This document shows, piece after piece, positions 15,291-24,966 of a DNA stretch of 64,000 bases. Origin of the DNA: Thermosporothrix hazakensis (GTDB lineage Bacteria; Chloroflexota; Ktedonobacteria; Ktedonobacterales; Ktedonobacteraceae); contig NZ_QKUF01000011.1 of NCBI RefSeq assembly GCF_003253565.1, positions 1-64,000 of the forward strand, read 5' to 3'. The notes beneath the pieces are model-generated. The model was not told the DNA's origin. It was given only the letters and a program-made list of their open reading frames with translations, and searched no databases. Both the position numbers and the translations under genes were made by a program. Numbering within the stretch: position 1 is the first letter of the stretch; each line of letters begins with the position of its first letter.

Positions 15291-16600
15291 TTCGCGTTCA
15301 GCAGCTCGCCGAGCCGTTTCACCTCGCGATTCTGTTTATAGGGACTGTGCAACAACTGCTTATAGATGTCGCGAACCCGGGTGATATGCGCGAGCGACTG
15401 CACCTCCTTGCACTCATTACAGGCGCTGATAGCCTTCTGCGTCGCCATAAACCAATCTTGCATAGCAAGCGAGCTCTGCGCATAGAGAATGTCGGTCCAG
15501 GCGCGGCGGCGGGTATGAGTCTGGCCGCTCAGCAGTTCGAGCTCGTCCAGCTCCTCGATTGCCTCCGTTGGGCGCCGTAACGCAAGCATTGTTTTCGCTC
15601 TGCCGATGCGCCAACGCCGCTCGTCGAGCCCCTTCATATCCCCATCAAGCAGGATCTGGTTGTAGGCATCAACGTCGCTCTCCAGCCCGACCAGATCTTC
15701 TGCTTTTTTCAGCAGGGTGAGCGCAAGCGTTTCGTCGATGGGAGATGAGCGCTGAAGCGCCCGGGCACGCGCCATCTCTGAATAGATAATGCCCTTAAGT
15801 TGCGGGCGAGCGTTTGGCAATGCCCGTTCAAAGTCGGTCAGGGCGGCTGCGATTTTATCTCGTTTCAATGTGATCTGCCCCTGCTGCACGCTGTCACCAA
15901 TCGCGCCCCAGACGAGCAGCACGAAGCCACGCGTGTACTGCGAGGCGGCGAGGAGCTGGAGCGAGGTCGAGTCATCACCAAGCTCCCGGGCAACGCGAAC
16001 GCCATGATTCGCATAGGTATAGGCCCGAAGGAAGTCGCCACGATCCCGAAAGAGCATCGCGGCAAGTCGATAGTAACTGTTGAGAAGTTCACGCGAGTGT
16101 TTCTGCAAGTCACCTCGCGCTTGCTTCTCTATGCCTTCAAGATGCTTGAGCTGCGCAAGGATATCAGTCAGCGAGTCGCCTGCTGTGCTGGAATAATGCA
16201 GTTTCCAGAAAAGTTGAATATCCTTGTGATAACGGTCAATATCGATTTGTGCATACTGCAATACAGCAGGAGCTGCATATGCGGTTTTGGTGTCTGCAAT
16301 GCTGGAAAGCGACGCAAGACCAAACAATCCAAGAGGAATCCCTACAATTTCCGCCAATGCACGTCGTCGATGAATATCGAGGGGTACTTTGTTCCGATAC
16401 TCCATTTTATAAATCCAATCCGGTTTAATTGAAGAGCCTGTTCGTTCGTTGTAGAGCCTGGCAATTTCCTGTGCGCTTTTGCCAGAGCGACGGTGATAAT
16501 CGAGGAGGACTTCGCCCGCATTCGGCCACCCATCTTCCTGTTTTGAGTAGGGCCCGTACTCGCCACGCATGCCCCAATAGACTCTCACGCCATTTCCCAT
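15284..16600 (-). CDS. XRE-type HTH regulator with TPR-like helical repeats
   Basis: 438 residues. Residues about 25-95 form an HTH-like domain (VLLDYHRRSGKSAQEIARLY, WIYKMEYRNKVP, RRALAEIVGIPLGLFGL), and the rest is helical with TPR-like repeats (ALTDFERALPNARP, AIEELDELELL, MATQKAISACNECKEVQSL). This architecture is common in Ktedonobacteria and Actinobacteria, where the repeats may bind a peptide or partner. GAAGGAAGG precedes the ATG. Target unknown; the convergent importer operon is a neighbour only. Confidence 0.82.
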   Translation of the reverse strand: MGNGVRVYWGMRGEYGPYSKQEDGWPNAGEVLLDYHRRSGKSAQEIARLYNERTGSSIKPDWIYKMEYRNKVPLDIHRRRALAEIVGIPLGLFGLASLSSIADTKTAYAAPAVLQYAQIDIDRYHKDIQLFWKLHYSSTAGDSLTDILAQLKHLEGIEKQARGDLQKHSRELLNSYYRLAAMLFRDRGDFLRAYTYANHGVRVARELGDDSTSLQLLAASQYTRGFVLLVWGAIGDSVQQGQITLKRDKIAAALTDFERALPNARPQLKGIIYSEMARARALQRSSPIDETLALTLLKKAEDLVGLESDVDAYNQILLDGDMKGLDERRWRIGRAKTMLALRRPTEAIEELDELELLSGQTHTRRRAWTDILYAQSSLAMQDWFMATQKAISACNECKEVQSLAHITRVRDIYKQLLHSPYKQNREVKRLGELLNAKK

Positions 16601-16919
16601 ACCTTCCTTCTCCCAGCTACTAGAGAACTATCTATAACTTATTATATGCTTGCATTTTTCCTCTGTCTACTGTTTCATCCCCGATTGGTACTTGTATATC
16701 CTACTGTTGAATTTCTGTCTTTTTCCTACGAAATGAAATGGTACGCTGTTTGTGTAGAAAGGATGCAGGCTTACCAAACCTGCTTTCTTGCTTGAAAAAT
16801 CGATATCGCGTTGTTCCTGGAGGTGCTTGCATTTCACTGGCGTCGTCTCTGTTGCGGTGATGCAGCATGGTTGTGTAGATGCGCAAGCCATACAATGGTG
16901 TGTGAAGAGGAGTGAAAGA

Positions 16920-17195
16920 ATGAAGGAACAGGAAAGATATGAGTATTTGCGCAGACAGATAAGAAAAGAGTGCAAGCGGATTCGACAGTTGCTTCGAGAT
17001 GGAGTCACCCCTGAGCATGCACGCACGATCAGACGGTGCAATCAGCGGATCGCGCAGTGTGTGCTGCAACTGGATCAATGCATTGGACGCGACCGGACCG
17101 ATGACATCTTAGCCCGGATCTATATTCGACTCGGGTTGGTGAACGTCAATGTTCGTTCGCTCACCCCCTCTGTAATTGCAGAAATACACGAATGA
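16920..17195 (+). CDS. small basic helical protein (hypothetical)
   Basis: 91 residues, highly charged: MKEQERYEYLRRQIRKECKR then RIRQLLRDGVTPEHARTIRR. Probably two or three long helices. An upstream in-frame extension to 16788 is rejected because AGGAG precedes the ATG at 16920. It stands alone and is followed by a good terminator. No family recognised; a nucleic-acid- or protein-binding role is possible but not shown. Confidence 0.6.
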   Translation: MKEQERYEYLRRQIRKECKRIRQLLRDGVTPEHARTIRRCNQRIAQCVLQLDQCIGRDRTDDILARIYIRLGLVNVNVRSLTPSVIAEIHE

Positions 17196-17219
17196 CAATC
17201 GTCCCCTCATGTTTGTGGA

Positions 17220-17253
17220 GGCGCGGTACCTCTGGATGAGCCCGCGCCTTTTT
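17220..17253 (+). terminator. intrinsic terminator
   Basis: GGCGCGG (17220-17226) pairs with CCGCGCC (17242-17248), followed by TTTTT. Confidence 0.85.
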
Positions 17254-17343
17254 CCCCTTTGGCCTGCTTCTCGTGAGCGCTATTGGCTCTTTTGGGCTGG
17301 TTCTGTATCCTGTACACTAAAGCGGTAGAAGGAGGTAGCCACT

Positions 17344-17901
17344 ATGGTAGAAAATGTGTATGTATTGCCTGATAACTTACCGGTACCCGAGGATGACGGG
17401 GCCTGTCGCCATCTGCCGGGAATTGAACTGCCATCGGTCCCGTTGCTTGCCACAACAGGCGAGATGATCGATGTTGCCTCATTGCCCGGATTAACCGTTC
17501 TATACTGCTTTCCGCGCACAGGGAGGCCCGGCGTGCCCAATCCAGAGGGATGGGATCTGATCCCGGGAGCGCGTGGTTGTACGCCACAAGCCTGCTCGTT
17601 TCGTGACCATTTTCAGGAACTCCAGCAGTTCGATGCCCGGGTGTTTGGTTTCAGCACGCAAACGCCTGAGGTGCAGCAGGAGCTTGTCGAGCGTCTGCAC
17701 CTGCCATTTTCGCTGCTCAGTGATGAGCATCTGACATTCGTACAGGCGCTCCGCCTGCCCACATTCACCGTTGAGGGCATGACGCTGGTCAAACGCCTGA
17801 CATTGATCGTGGAAAGCGGCAAGATTATCAAGGTGTTTTATCCGATCTTTCCGCCTGATAAGCATGTCAATGAGGTGCTTGCCTGGTTGGCGCAACGATA
17901 A
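17344..17901 (+). CDS. peroxiredoxin, BCP/PrxQ-like
   Basis: 185 residues. Thiol peroxidase reducing hydrogen peroxide or organic peroxides. The motif GARGCTPQACSFRD carries the peroxidatic Cys in GCT and a second Cys five residues later, the atypical two-Cys PrxQ arrangement. DARVFGFSTQTPEVQQ and FSLLSDEHLTFVQAL match the rest of the fold. The segment GRPGVPNPEGWDLIPG before the active site is longer than in E. coli BCP. GGAGG precedes the ATG. The reductant could be the thioredoxin at 7868, an inference. Confidence 0.88.
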   Translation: MVENVYVLPDNLPVPEDDGACRHLPGIELPSVPLLATTGEMIDVASLPGLTVLYCFPRTGRPGVPNPEGWDLIPGARGCTPQACSFRDHFQELQQFDARVFGFSTQTPEVQQELVERLHLPFSLLSDEHLTFVQALRLPTFTVEGMTLVKRLTLIVESGKIIKVFYPIFPPDKHVNEVLAWLAQR

Positions 17902-18041
17902 TACGACAGCTTTACTGGAAACGAGGAATAGTCGAGCTTTCCTTTCAGCGTATGATATGTTATTGTGAAAATACTCCCTGTAGAAATGGTAGAGCGAACA
18001 ACCTGTGCCGTGTGGAATAGTGCTGAGAAGGGAGCACAACG

Positions 18042-18896
18042 ATGACTACGATTCTCCTCGTTGAAGGGCTTGTAGAGCTGTCCGACGGGCCAGTGCATTA
18101 TTATGAAGCGAGTCAGCACGGCCCGCCTGTTGTATTGCTTCATGGGGGTATGGACAACGCGTTATTGTGCTGGAAACGGCTGTTCCCCGTGCTTGCGGTC
18201 GCTTATCAGGAACAGGCCCCTGACTGGCCGGGACAGGGAAAGAGCATTCCGTATCGTGGGCGTGCAACGCAGGCCGCGCTTGAAGACTGTCTTGAGCGCC
18301 TGCTTGATGTCTGGGGATTGAAGCAGGTGGCACTCGTGGGCATGTCGATAGGGAGTAGCGTGGCGCTTGGTTTCGCGCTGAAACATCCTGAGCGGGTCAC
18401 GCGGCTGGTGCTCGGGAGCTGCGTCGGGCTGCTGGAGCATGAGAAGCGTGAGCATTTGAATTCGCTCCTGCTGCGCACGCCGCTGGCCTCGCGTCTGGGA
18501 ACTGCTGTAGCCAGCCGGGAGACGATTCGCTTCATTGTGCGGCATTACCTGTTTGAGTCGGAGGTACCCAATTTTGACACGATTGTGGATGAGGTGCATC
18601 AGGAAGTCAAGAATCGAAAGACGCTGTTTCCTGATTGGGTGATTGATGAAACGCGCTGGAAAGGGCCGAAAACCTACCATATGCCTCATCTGCCGAAGCT
18701 GCAGTGTCCGGCGCTGTTTATTCATGGTGAAAAGGATAAGCTGGTGCCACGAGAATACGCTGAAAAGGCCGCTCATCTGGCTCCACAGGGGGAACTTCTG
18801 GTGATTGATGGATGTGGTCACTGGGTTCATCACGAGCACCCGGTTGCTTTTAATGCCGCTGTCGCGCGTTTTCTGGCTCCACTTGTAGGGATGTAG
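18042..18896 (+). CDS. alpha/beta-fold hydrolase
   Basis: 284 residues. Nucleophile elbow GMSIGSS (Ser102), oxyanion region LLHGGMDN, acid in HGEKDKLVP and catalytic His in GCGHWVHHEHP make a full triad. Substrate not predictable; the layout matches small-molecule esterases and lactonases. GGGAG precedes the ATG. TATGAT near 17954 may be the promoter -10. A terminator follows, convergent with the antiporter gene. Confidence 0.88.
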   Translation: MTTILLVEGLVELSDGPVHYYEASQHGPPVVLLHGGMDNALLCWKRLFPVLAVAYQEQAPDWPGQGKSIPYRGRATQAALEDCLERLLDVWGLKQVALVGMSIGSSVALGFALKHPERVTRLVLGSCVGLLEHEKREHLNSLLLRTPLASRLGTAVASRETIRFIVRHYLFESEVPNFDTIVDEVHQEVKNRKTLFPDWVIDETRWKGPKTYHMPHLPKLQCPALFIHGEKDKLVPREYAEKAAHLAPQGELLVIDGCGHWVHHEHPVAFNAAVARFLAPLVGM

Positions 18897-18908
18897 GAAT
18901 GATGCAAA

Positions 18909-18950
18909 GAGTCTGTATGGATATTTCGCGTACAGGCTCTTCTCTCTTTT
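18909..18950 (+). terminator. terminator of the hydrolase gene
   Basis: GAGTCTGTA (18909-18917) pairs with TACAGGCTC (18931-18939), then TTCTCTCTTTT. Confidence 0.7.
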
Positions 18951-18966
18951 CTCGAACCCTCGCTTG

Positions 18967-20568
18967 TTATGGCATCTTTCCCCGATGGAATTGTGCTTCT
19001 TCCAGATCGATATCATGTTCAATTGCATGAAAGATCTCATCGCTGATCGATCCACTATCGCGTAGATCGATTGCTGCGAGACGCTTGGCATGCAGAATTT
19101 CATAATAGAAGCGGCCTATCGCTTTGGGCCGTTCAAGTGATGGTTGAGAACCTTTCCATTTATAGCGAAACAGACGCAGATCCTGTATTCGCTTCTCGTA
19201 GCGCCTGTGGAGCGCCATCGCAACATCTTTCGGGACCCATTCCTCGTTCTGAAGCTCTTCAATGCGTTGAAGCGCGGCCTCGAGAATCGTGCGCACGGCA
19301 ACCCGGTATTCATTGCCGGACGCATGCTTTTCGCCGAGGTGTAACAGGCGTATCAGCGGTGAAAGCGTGAGTCCCTGTAGCTCGAGTGTTGCCAGAATCA
19401 CGCTGAAGGTCAGGAAGATCACGACATCGCGCCCGGGAAAAGCGGCGCCATTGGGGAGCGTCAGGGGGATCGAGAGCGCCGTTGCAAGTGAGATGCCGCC
19501 TCTCATGCCCGACCAACCGATCAGCAGAGCCGAGCGCCAGCGCGTGATAGGCTGAAATGAGGGGATCAACCGGCTGAGCATTTTCGCAATGGCGGTACTG
19601 GCAACGCACCAGATCAGGCGAATCACGATCACAGCCAGACAGATCAGCACCGCATGCCCCAGCAGCGTCAGGAAGGGCATCCCCGAGAGTGCCGCAATGA
19701 TATCGGGGAGCTGCAACCCGATCAGCATGAAAATAAAGCCGTTGAGCAGGAACACCGCCACGTTCCAGAAGGCCCCGGCTTGCAGGCGCGTATTGGCCGA
19801 AAGCAGCGTCGCGGAGCGCTGTCCCAGGAAGAGCCCGGCAGCCACGCACGAGAGCACGCCGGAGAGCTGGAGCGCTTCCGCGAAGAGGTAAGCCGCATAG
19901 GGAGTGAGCAGCGAAATAACGATCTCACTGGTTGCGTCGTCGATGCGCTGGTAGAGCCAGGTGACGGGCCACGCGATAATCAGTCCGATCAGCACGCCCC
20001 CCACGCTGACAAGGACAAATTGGAGTGCCGCCGCACCTGGCGAGAAGGTCCCACTGAGAGCCGCAGCCAGAGCGAAGCGGTAGGCAACAAGCGCCGTGGC
20101 GTCGTTGACCAGACTCTCGCCTTCAATCACGGCCGTCAGGCGGTGCGGCAGGCGGAAGTTCTTTATGACGGTCCCTGCTGCGACGGTGTCAGTCGGCGAG
20201 ACGACCGCGCCGAGGATAAAAGCAACCGACCAGGGAAGATCGGGATGAATGGTATGGAGCACCCAGGCAACAAGCAACATGGTCAGCAGAACGAGCCCGA
20301 CCGCCTGCAAGAGAATCGGGCGTAGTGATTCACGAAAATCGCGCCAGGACGTAAACCAGGCTGAAGTAAAGATAAGAGGAGGGAGGAAGGCAACAAAGAT
20401 CAGGTTCGGATCGAGATGGATATCCGGCAAATCGGGTAAAAAGCCGAGCAGTATCCCCCCGATCACCAGCAGGATCGGGTATGGAATGCGCAGCCGCGTC
20501 GCCAGAATCGCCAGCGCCACAATCACGGACAGCAAAATAAAACTCAGAACGACGGTTTCATGTACCAA
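18967..20568 (-). CDS. Na+/H+ antiporter, CPA1 (NhaP/YjcE-like)
   Basis: 533 residues: about twelve membrane helices to residue 410, then a polar cytoplasmic tail of about 120. Ion-site motif GAVVSPTDTVAAG (about 139-151) and GESLVNDATALVAYR (168-182, with the conserved Asn-Asp) are intact. Exchanges cytoplasmic Na+ or K+ for protons, for pH and salt balance. The start is a TTG at 20568 with GAGGTGG six bases upstream; an ATG eight bases inside is in another frame. Confidence 0.92.
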   Translation of the reverse strand: MVHETVVLSFILLSVIVALAILATRLRIPYPILLVIGGILLGFLPDLPDIHLDPNLIFVAFLPPLIFTSAWFTSWRDFRESLRPILLQAVGLVLLTMLLVAWVLHTIHPDLPWSVAFILGAVVSPTDTVAAGTVIKNFRLPHRLTAVIEGESLVNDATALVAYRFALAAALSGTFSPGAAALQFVLVSVGGVLIGLIIAWPVTWLYQRIDDATSEIVISLLTPYAAYLFAEALQLSGVLSCVAAGLFLGQRSATLLSANTRLQAGAFWNVAVFLLNGFIFMLIGLQLPDIIAALSGMPFLTLLGHAVLICLAVIVIRLIWCVASTAIAKMLSRLIPSFQPITRWRSALLIGWSGMRGGISLATALSIPLTLPNGAAFPGRDVVIFLTFSVILATLELQGLTLSPLIRLLHLGEKHASGNEYRVAVRTILEAALQRIEELQNEEWVPKDVAMALHRRYEKRIQDLRLFRYKWKGSQPSLERPKAIGRFYYEILHAKRLAAIDLRDSGSISDEIFHAIEHDIDLEEAQFHRGKMP

Positions 20569-20650
20569 AAGCTGCCACCTCTCGTTTCCCCGAAGCGCTG
20601 ACTGCTCGCCTGGTGTGAAGGAGCTTCCGGGGATTCTCTATTCAGTATAC

Positions 20651-21100
20651 CTACTGGATTCGAGGTGCAGGAAGGCGACAACCGAGACGCAGAACGCGGA
20701 TTCTGAGATACAACGTTGTTGCCAGCAGGAGCAGCGCCGCGAGCCCGAGCAAGGGGCGCAGTGGATCGAACAGGGTCATGGCGCCGCTCATGCCAAGCAG
20801 CAGGACGACGATTTTATTACAGATCGGGCAACCGACCGAGAAGAACGAAAGCAGAAAGCCGAACAGTGTCCGCAGGGTGCCGGTGCGCTCTTTGGGCTGC
20901 TGAGGCGGCGTCGGGTAGAGTGTTGCCAGTAGTGGCCCGATCAGCAGCGCGGAAAGCAGCCAGATACCATAGTCCAGCGTCCCGCTCGGCGTCATGCGCA
21001 CGAAAAACGCGTTCGGAATCAATACGGTGGGAATGCCGATGAGAAGCGCTGCCCCGAGGGCATAGAGCGCCGAAAGGCTCCAGAATCGCCAGCCAAACAT
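20651..21100 (-). CDS. four-helix membrane protein with CPxC motif (hypothetical)
   Basis: 149 residues, about four membrane helices. The segment FSVGCPICNKIVVLLLG places a CxxC at a helix start, which suggests redox or metal chemistry at the membrane face, as in VKOR- or MauE-like proteins, though overall similarity to those is not evident. AGGAGG before the ATG at 21100 fixes the start. It is followed at 80 bp by the antiporter in the same direction. Confidence 0.72.
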   Translation of the reverse strand: MFGWRFWSLSALYALGAALLIGIPTVLIPNAFFVRMTPSGTLDYGIWLLSALLIGPLLATLYPTPPQQPKERTGTLRTLFGFLLSFFSVGCPICNKIVVLLLGMSGAMTLFDPLRPLLGLAALLLLATTLYLRIRVLRLGCRLPAPRIQ

Positions 21101-21156
21101 AGATACTGACCTCCTTTTGCTGTTACTGGCTCTATCATATCGCCAGAAATGGGGGC

Positions 21157-21186
21157 TTGACAACCTGCATAAAAATCATGTATTCT
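21157..21186 (+). promoter_or_regulatory. promoter of the T-box/proS transcript
   Basis: TTGACA (21157-21162), 18-bp spacer, TATTCT (21181-21186), directly upstream of the T-box leader. Confidence 0.7.
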
Positions 21187-21189
21187 GGG

Positions 21190-21460
21190 AAGAAGAAACG
21201 ATACAGTGTAAACGCGCCGATCAGGAATAGTAGGCGTGAGGACCGTCTGTCAGCGAGCCGGAGAGAGTGAAAGCCGGTAGACGAAATCACGTTGAACCCA
21301 CCTGAGAGCGTCAGCGAAGAGCTGACCGGAGCCTCCCCGTTAGCGCAGAGGAACGGTTATGCTATTGACCGTAATGAGTGGATTGTGTTGTAATGCACAA
21401 TCTGAACGAAGGTGGTACCACGGGAAAACTCGTCCTTCATGGAGGGACGGGGCTTTTTTT
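21190..21460 (+). promoter_or_regulatory. T-box riboswitch leader of proS
   Basis: The T-box motif GAAGGTGGTACCACGG at 21408-21423 is followed by an intrinsic terminator, CTCGTCC pairing with GGACGGGG and then TTTTTTT (21429-21460). Upstream lies the long stem I region with the AGTGAAAG-type bulge (about 21267) and GAACCCACC at 21294-21302, whose CCC or CCA is a plausible proline specifier codon. Uncharged tRNA-Pro would stabilise the antiterminator and allow proS transcription. Confidence 0.88.
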
Positions 21461-21492
21461 ATTTTGGCGCGCTTCAGAAGAAGGAGAACACC

Positions 21493-23250
21493 ATGCGACT
21501 ATCTCATCTGTTTACCCGGACGCTACGAGAAGCGCCGCGTGACTCGGAAGGGCGCAATTATGAGCTGCTGGTGCGAGCGGGTTTTATCAGGCAGCTCGCA
21601 GCGGGCGTTTATAGCTTTCTCCCTCTGGGTAATCGCGTGTTGCGCAAGATCGCCGATCTACTGCGCTCCGAGCTGGAAAGAGCTGGAGGTCAGGAAGTAA
21701 TGTTGCCGATACTACAGCCGCGCGAGCTCTGGGAGCAGCCGCCGCTGAATGGTGGTCTTTCGCGTGCCGAGGCGTATGGAGCGGAGTTGTTCAGTTTGCA
21801 GGATCGCAAGGGCCGTGATCTGGTGCTCGGAGCGACCCACGAAGAGGTGATTACGCTGCTTGCGTCCGAATTCATTACCAGTTACCGTGATCTACCACAA
21901 CGCCCGTTTCAGGTTCATATTCGCTTTCGTGACCAACGAAGGCCGCGTGGGGGGCTGCTGCGTACCCGCGAGTTTGTGATGCTCGATCTCTATACCTTTG
22001 ATGCTGATCCTGAGAGCATGGACGAAAGCTATCGCGTGGTGCGTGAGGCGTGTCAGGCGGCTTTAGAGCGATGCGGATTGCGCTTTCTCCTGGTCGATGC
22101 CGACAGCGGCGCCATTGGTGGCAAGGACTCGCAGGAATTCTTTGTGCCAATTGAGGCAGGCGAGGATGACGCGCTGATCTGCGATCAGTGTGGGTATGCG
22201 GCGAATCGAGAGAAGGCCGAGTTTGTGCGCGATCCGGTAGGCACTGATGAGGCTCTGGAAGCGCTTGAAGAGGTCTATACACCCGGGGTAAAGACAATCG
22301 CCGAGCTGGCTGAGTTCCTGCATGTGCCGGAGGAGCGGACGCTGAAATGTGTCTGTTACACTGCCGGGGGCCGAAGCGTGATAGCGGTGCTGCGGGGTGA
22401 TCTGGAGCTGAACGAGGTCAAATTAACCAATGTGTTGACGCGGGCGAAGCTTGATGTCTCTGATCTGCATCTTGCTACGCCTGAAGAGCTGGCACGAAGC
22501 GGCATTGTGGCGGGCTTCACCTCGCCTCTGGACAAAGATGACTCGATTCTGATTGTAGCCGACCACTCGATCACACAGGGCCGGAACTTCGTCGCAGGCG
22601 CGAATCGTATTGATTATCATGTTACGCATGTAAACTATCCTCGTGATTTTCGCGTTGCGATCCTTGATGACATTGCCTCAGCATATGACGGCGCTTCCTG
22701 TGCGCGTTGCGGCGGTTCGCTCCATATGGTGCGTGGCTGCGAGGTAGGCCATATCTTCAAGCTTGGCACGCGCTATTCCGACGTGTTTCATGCGACCTTT
22801 CTTGCGGCAGATGGCACGTCCAGGCCGCTGCTCATGGGCTGCTATGGCATCGGAGTCAGCCGGATTCTGGCAGCGCTCGTTGAGCAGAGGAGTGATGAGA
22901 AAGGGCTTGTATGGCCGTTGCGTGTGGCACCGTATCATGTGGCGCTGGTCGGCTTTGATATGGACAAAGAGACGACGCGGACGGCAGCCGAGCGGCTGTA
23001 TGCAGACTTGCAGGCGGAGGGAGTGGAGACGCTCTTCGACGATCGCATTGAGAGCCCGGGCGTGAAGCTGAACGACGCCGACCTGATAGGTGTGCCTCTG
23101 CGTGTGGTGGTAAGCAAGCGCTCATTGAAAAATGGCGGCGTTGAGCTCAAGTGGCGGCATGAAAAGGAAGGAAAGATTATAGCGTTAGATGAAGCGGCGA
23201 GAACAATACGTGATCTCGTGCAGAAGAGGTTGCATGAGACGGAGAGTTGA
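21493..23250 (+). CDS. proS: prolyl-tRNA synthetase, bacterial type with editing domain
   Basis: 585 residues. Class II synthetase that charges tRNA-Pro in the cytoplasm. Motif 2 lies in FRDQRRPRGGLLRTREFVM and motif 3 in MGCYGIGVSRILAAL. The insertion between them (about 225-385, with VKTIAELAEFL and RTLKCVCY) is the YbaK-like editing domain that removes misacylated alanine. RDQRRPRGG replaces the more usual RDE.RPR. AAGGAG before ATG 21493 sets the start. Expression is under the T-box upstream. Confidence 0.96.
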   Translation: MRLSHLFTRTLREAPRDSEGRNYELLVRAGFIRQLAAGVYSFLPLGNRVLRKIADLLRSELERAGGQEVMLPILQPRELWEQPPLNGGLSRAEAYGAELFSLQDRKGRDLVLGATHEEVITLLASEFITSYRDLPQRPFQVHIRFRDQRRPRGGLLRTREFVMLDLYTFDADPESMDESYRVVREACQAALERCGLRFLLVDADSGAIGGKDSQEFFVPIEAGEDDALICDQCGYAANREKAEFVRDPVGTDEALEALEEVYTPGVKTIAELAEFLHVPEERTLKCVCYTAGGRSVIAVLRGDLELNEVKLTNVLTRAKLDVSDLHLATPEELARSGIVAGFTSPLDKDDSILIVADHSITQGRNFVAGANRIDYHVTHVNYPRDFRVAILDDIASAYDGASCARCGGSLHMVRGCEVGHIFKLGTRYSDVFHATFLAADGTSRPLLMGCYGIGVSRILAALVEQRSDEKGLVWPLRVAPYHVALVGFDMDKETTRTAAERLYADLQAEGVETLFDDRIESPGVKLNDADLIGVPLRVVVSKRSLKNGGVELKWRHEKEGKIIALDEAARTIRDLVQKRLHETES

Positions 23251-23457
23251 GCGTCACAGATAGGCCACACAACCGTGGAGCGCGTTGGCTGTGAGGACTT
23301 CAGGATCTCCTCAAAAGTGACGCCCATCTCTGTCGGTACTATAACTCAAATTGAGGGTGCAATCAAGGGTGATCGGCGTGCTCGAGAGTGTGGCACTTGT
23401 GAAGAATATGTCTTCCCTGACGTATGTACTACGAGACATAGAAGGGAGGAACGTTCT

Positions 23458-24021
23458 GTGTTGTCAACATCGGGGTATGCCATTCTTGCCCTTCTGGCCC
23501 GTGAATCTCTTTCGGGCTACGATATTGCGCAATGGATGAAGAATGCTATCGATTTTTTCTGGAAAACACAGCACAGTCGAATCTATCCTGAGCTTGCTCA
23601 TCTGGAGGAGCTAGGATATGTGACGCACCGGCTGATAGAGCAGAAGCAGCGTCCCGCCAAGAAGCTCTACACGATCACTGAAGCAGGACGGGAGGCACTC
23701 AAAGCGTGGCTTGTCATGCCTCCGATGCCTGCTGCTGAGCGGAACGAGCTGCTCTTAAAGACCTATTCCATCTGGCTGACAGAGCCGCAGCAGGCGCTTG
23801 CATTTTATCGCCGCCAGTTGCGATGGCACAGTGAGCGGCTCGCTATCTTTGCGGGGATTCAACAGAGAATCGAGGAGAAAGGTATACCGAAACCCTCGGA
23901 CCCGCGTTTCGGCGACTATGCGACGGTGCGTGTCGGCGTGGCCTATGAGCGCGAATATGTGACGTGGTGTCGCTGGATGATCGAACAATTTGAACAAGAG
24001 CTGCAACAGCAGGAAAAGTAG
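23458..24021 (+). CDS. PadR-family transcriptional regulator
   Basis: 187 residues from a GTG at 23458 with GGGAGGA seven bases upstream. Amino-terminal winged helix with YAILALLARESLSGYDIAQWM, WKTQHSRIYPELAHLEELGYV and KKLYTITEAGREAL, then a carboxy-terminal helical dimer domain of the VirR_C type (about 95-187). PadR proteins repress phenolic-acid, multidrug or other genes until a ligand binds. No obvious target next to it; a thioesterase gene is convergent. Confidence 0.88.
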   Translation: MLSTSGYAILALLARESLSGYDIAQWMKNAIDFFWKTQHSRIYPELAHLEELGYVTHRLIEQKQRPAKKLYTITEAGREALKAWLVMPPMPAAERNELLLKTYSIWLTEPQQALAFYRRQLRWHSERLAIFAGIQQRIEEKGIPKPSDPRFGDYATVRVGVAYEREYVTWCRWMIEQFEQELQQQEK

Positions 24022-24061
24022 ATATTCTCGTTTTTCGTTGTTTGCGTTGCTTGTATGGACG

Positions 24062-24096
24062 GAAGAGGCAGTGAGCGGGCTGCCTCTTCTTTTCTG
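24062..24096 (+). terminator. terminator of the padR-like gene
   Basis: GAAGAGGCAG (24062-24071) pairs perfectly with CTGCCTCTTC (24080-24089), followed by TTTTCTGG. Confidence 0.88.
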
Positions 24097-24108
24097 GTTT
24101 CGCGAAAA

Positions 24109-24879
24109 CTAGGATCTCTTGTCGAAGCGCTTCCATTGCGAGCAGGCGCGAGCCATCACCTTGCCCTCGCGCACGATCTGCTGGTGCAGTGTGACTATCT
24201 GCTCGTCTGCCGGTTCAAGCCAGCTCTGGATGTTGAGCGAATCGCCGAAGGCCGGACTTTCCATATATTCGATATCGTAATGCAGAGGCTCAAAGCGCGT
24301 CGTATCGGGTCTGATGCCATGTCGAGCATACATTTCCCAGGCGGCATTGTCCAGCGCCTCGACCACGGCAGCATTGTTCATATGGTGCATCAGATCGATA
24401 TCCGAGAAGCGCACGGTGGTGGTTGACGTTTCGGGTGTTCGCTCGGGTGGCGCGGGAAAAGGAGGATCAGACAAGGGCGCTTCAGGCCCATCTGGAAGCC
24501 AGACGCGCACGATTTCCTCGGGGATGCGGGCCGGTTTACCCCGGGCATCGATGTAGACCCAGAGGGTGCGCGCTGAGATCAGGGGCTCACTGTGGGGGCT
24601 GTCTGCCAGGCGGGCTTCATAGCCGCGTTGAGAGGTGATGCGCTTGAATGAGATGCCGAAAGTTTTGAGTTCAAGCCGGGTGTGAATGGGGATGGGTGCG
24701 GCGAAGTCGATCAGTGTGCGCTTGACGAGCCAGTGGCCTTCACCTGGTAGTTGTGCATCTTCTACGTCTTGTGATGCGATATCCTGCATATACCGGACGA
24801 ATGCGGTTGGTGTCAGGAGCGTGTTACAATCGCATTCGTCGTAACGAACCGTGTGCGCACGGGTAAAATACCGTTTCAT
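24109..24879 (-). CDS. acyl-ACP thioesterase-like double-hotdog protein
   Basis: 256 residues. Two hotdog domains in tandem: the first with VRYDECDCNTLLTPTAFVRYMQD, the second with VRFSDIDLMHHMNNAAVVEALDN. This is the arrangement of the acyl-ACP thioesterase family (PF01643), which releases fatty acids from acyl carrier protein or CoA. The DxxxHxN pattern in the second domain carries likely catalytic residues. AAGGAG precedes the ATG at 24879. Confidence 0.88.
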   Translation of the reverse strand: MKRYFTRAHTVRYDECDCNTLLTPTAFVRYMQDIASQDVEDAQLPGEGHWLVKRTLIDFAAPIPIHTRLELKTFGISFKRITSQRGYEARLADSPHSEPLISARTLWVYIDARGKPARIPEEIVRVWLPDGPEAPLSDPPFPAPPERTPETSTTTVRFSDIDLMHHMNNAAVVEALDNAAWEMYARHGIRPDTTRFEPLHYDIEYMESPAFGDSLNIQSWLEPADEQIVTLHQQIVREGKVMARACSQWKRFDKRS

Positions 24880-24966
24880 ATCGTCTCCTTGTGTCAAACA
24901 TTCCTCTCAATCTGTATTGTAGCAGTTTTTGAGGAAGCCGCCCACGTGGTTGCGGGCGGCCTGTGA

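Noticed and set aside
18162..19103. 313-codon minus-strand frame over the hydrolase gene
   Set aside because: A shadow of the hydrolase frame, which has a complete catalytic triad and ribosome site.
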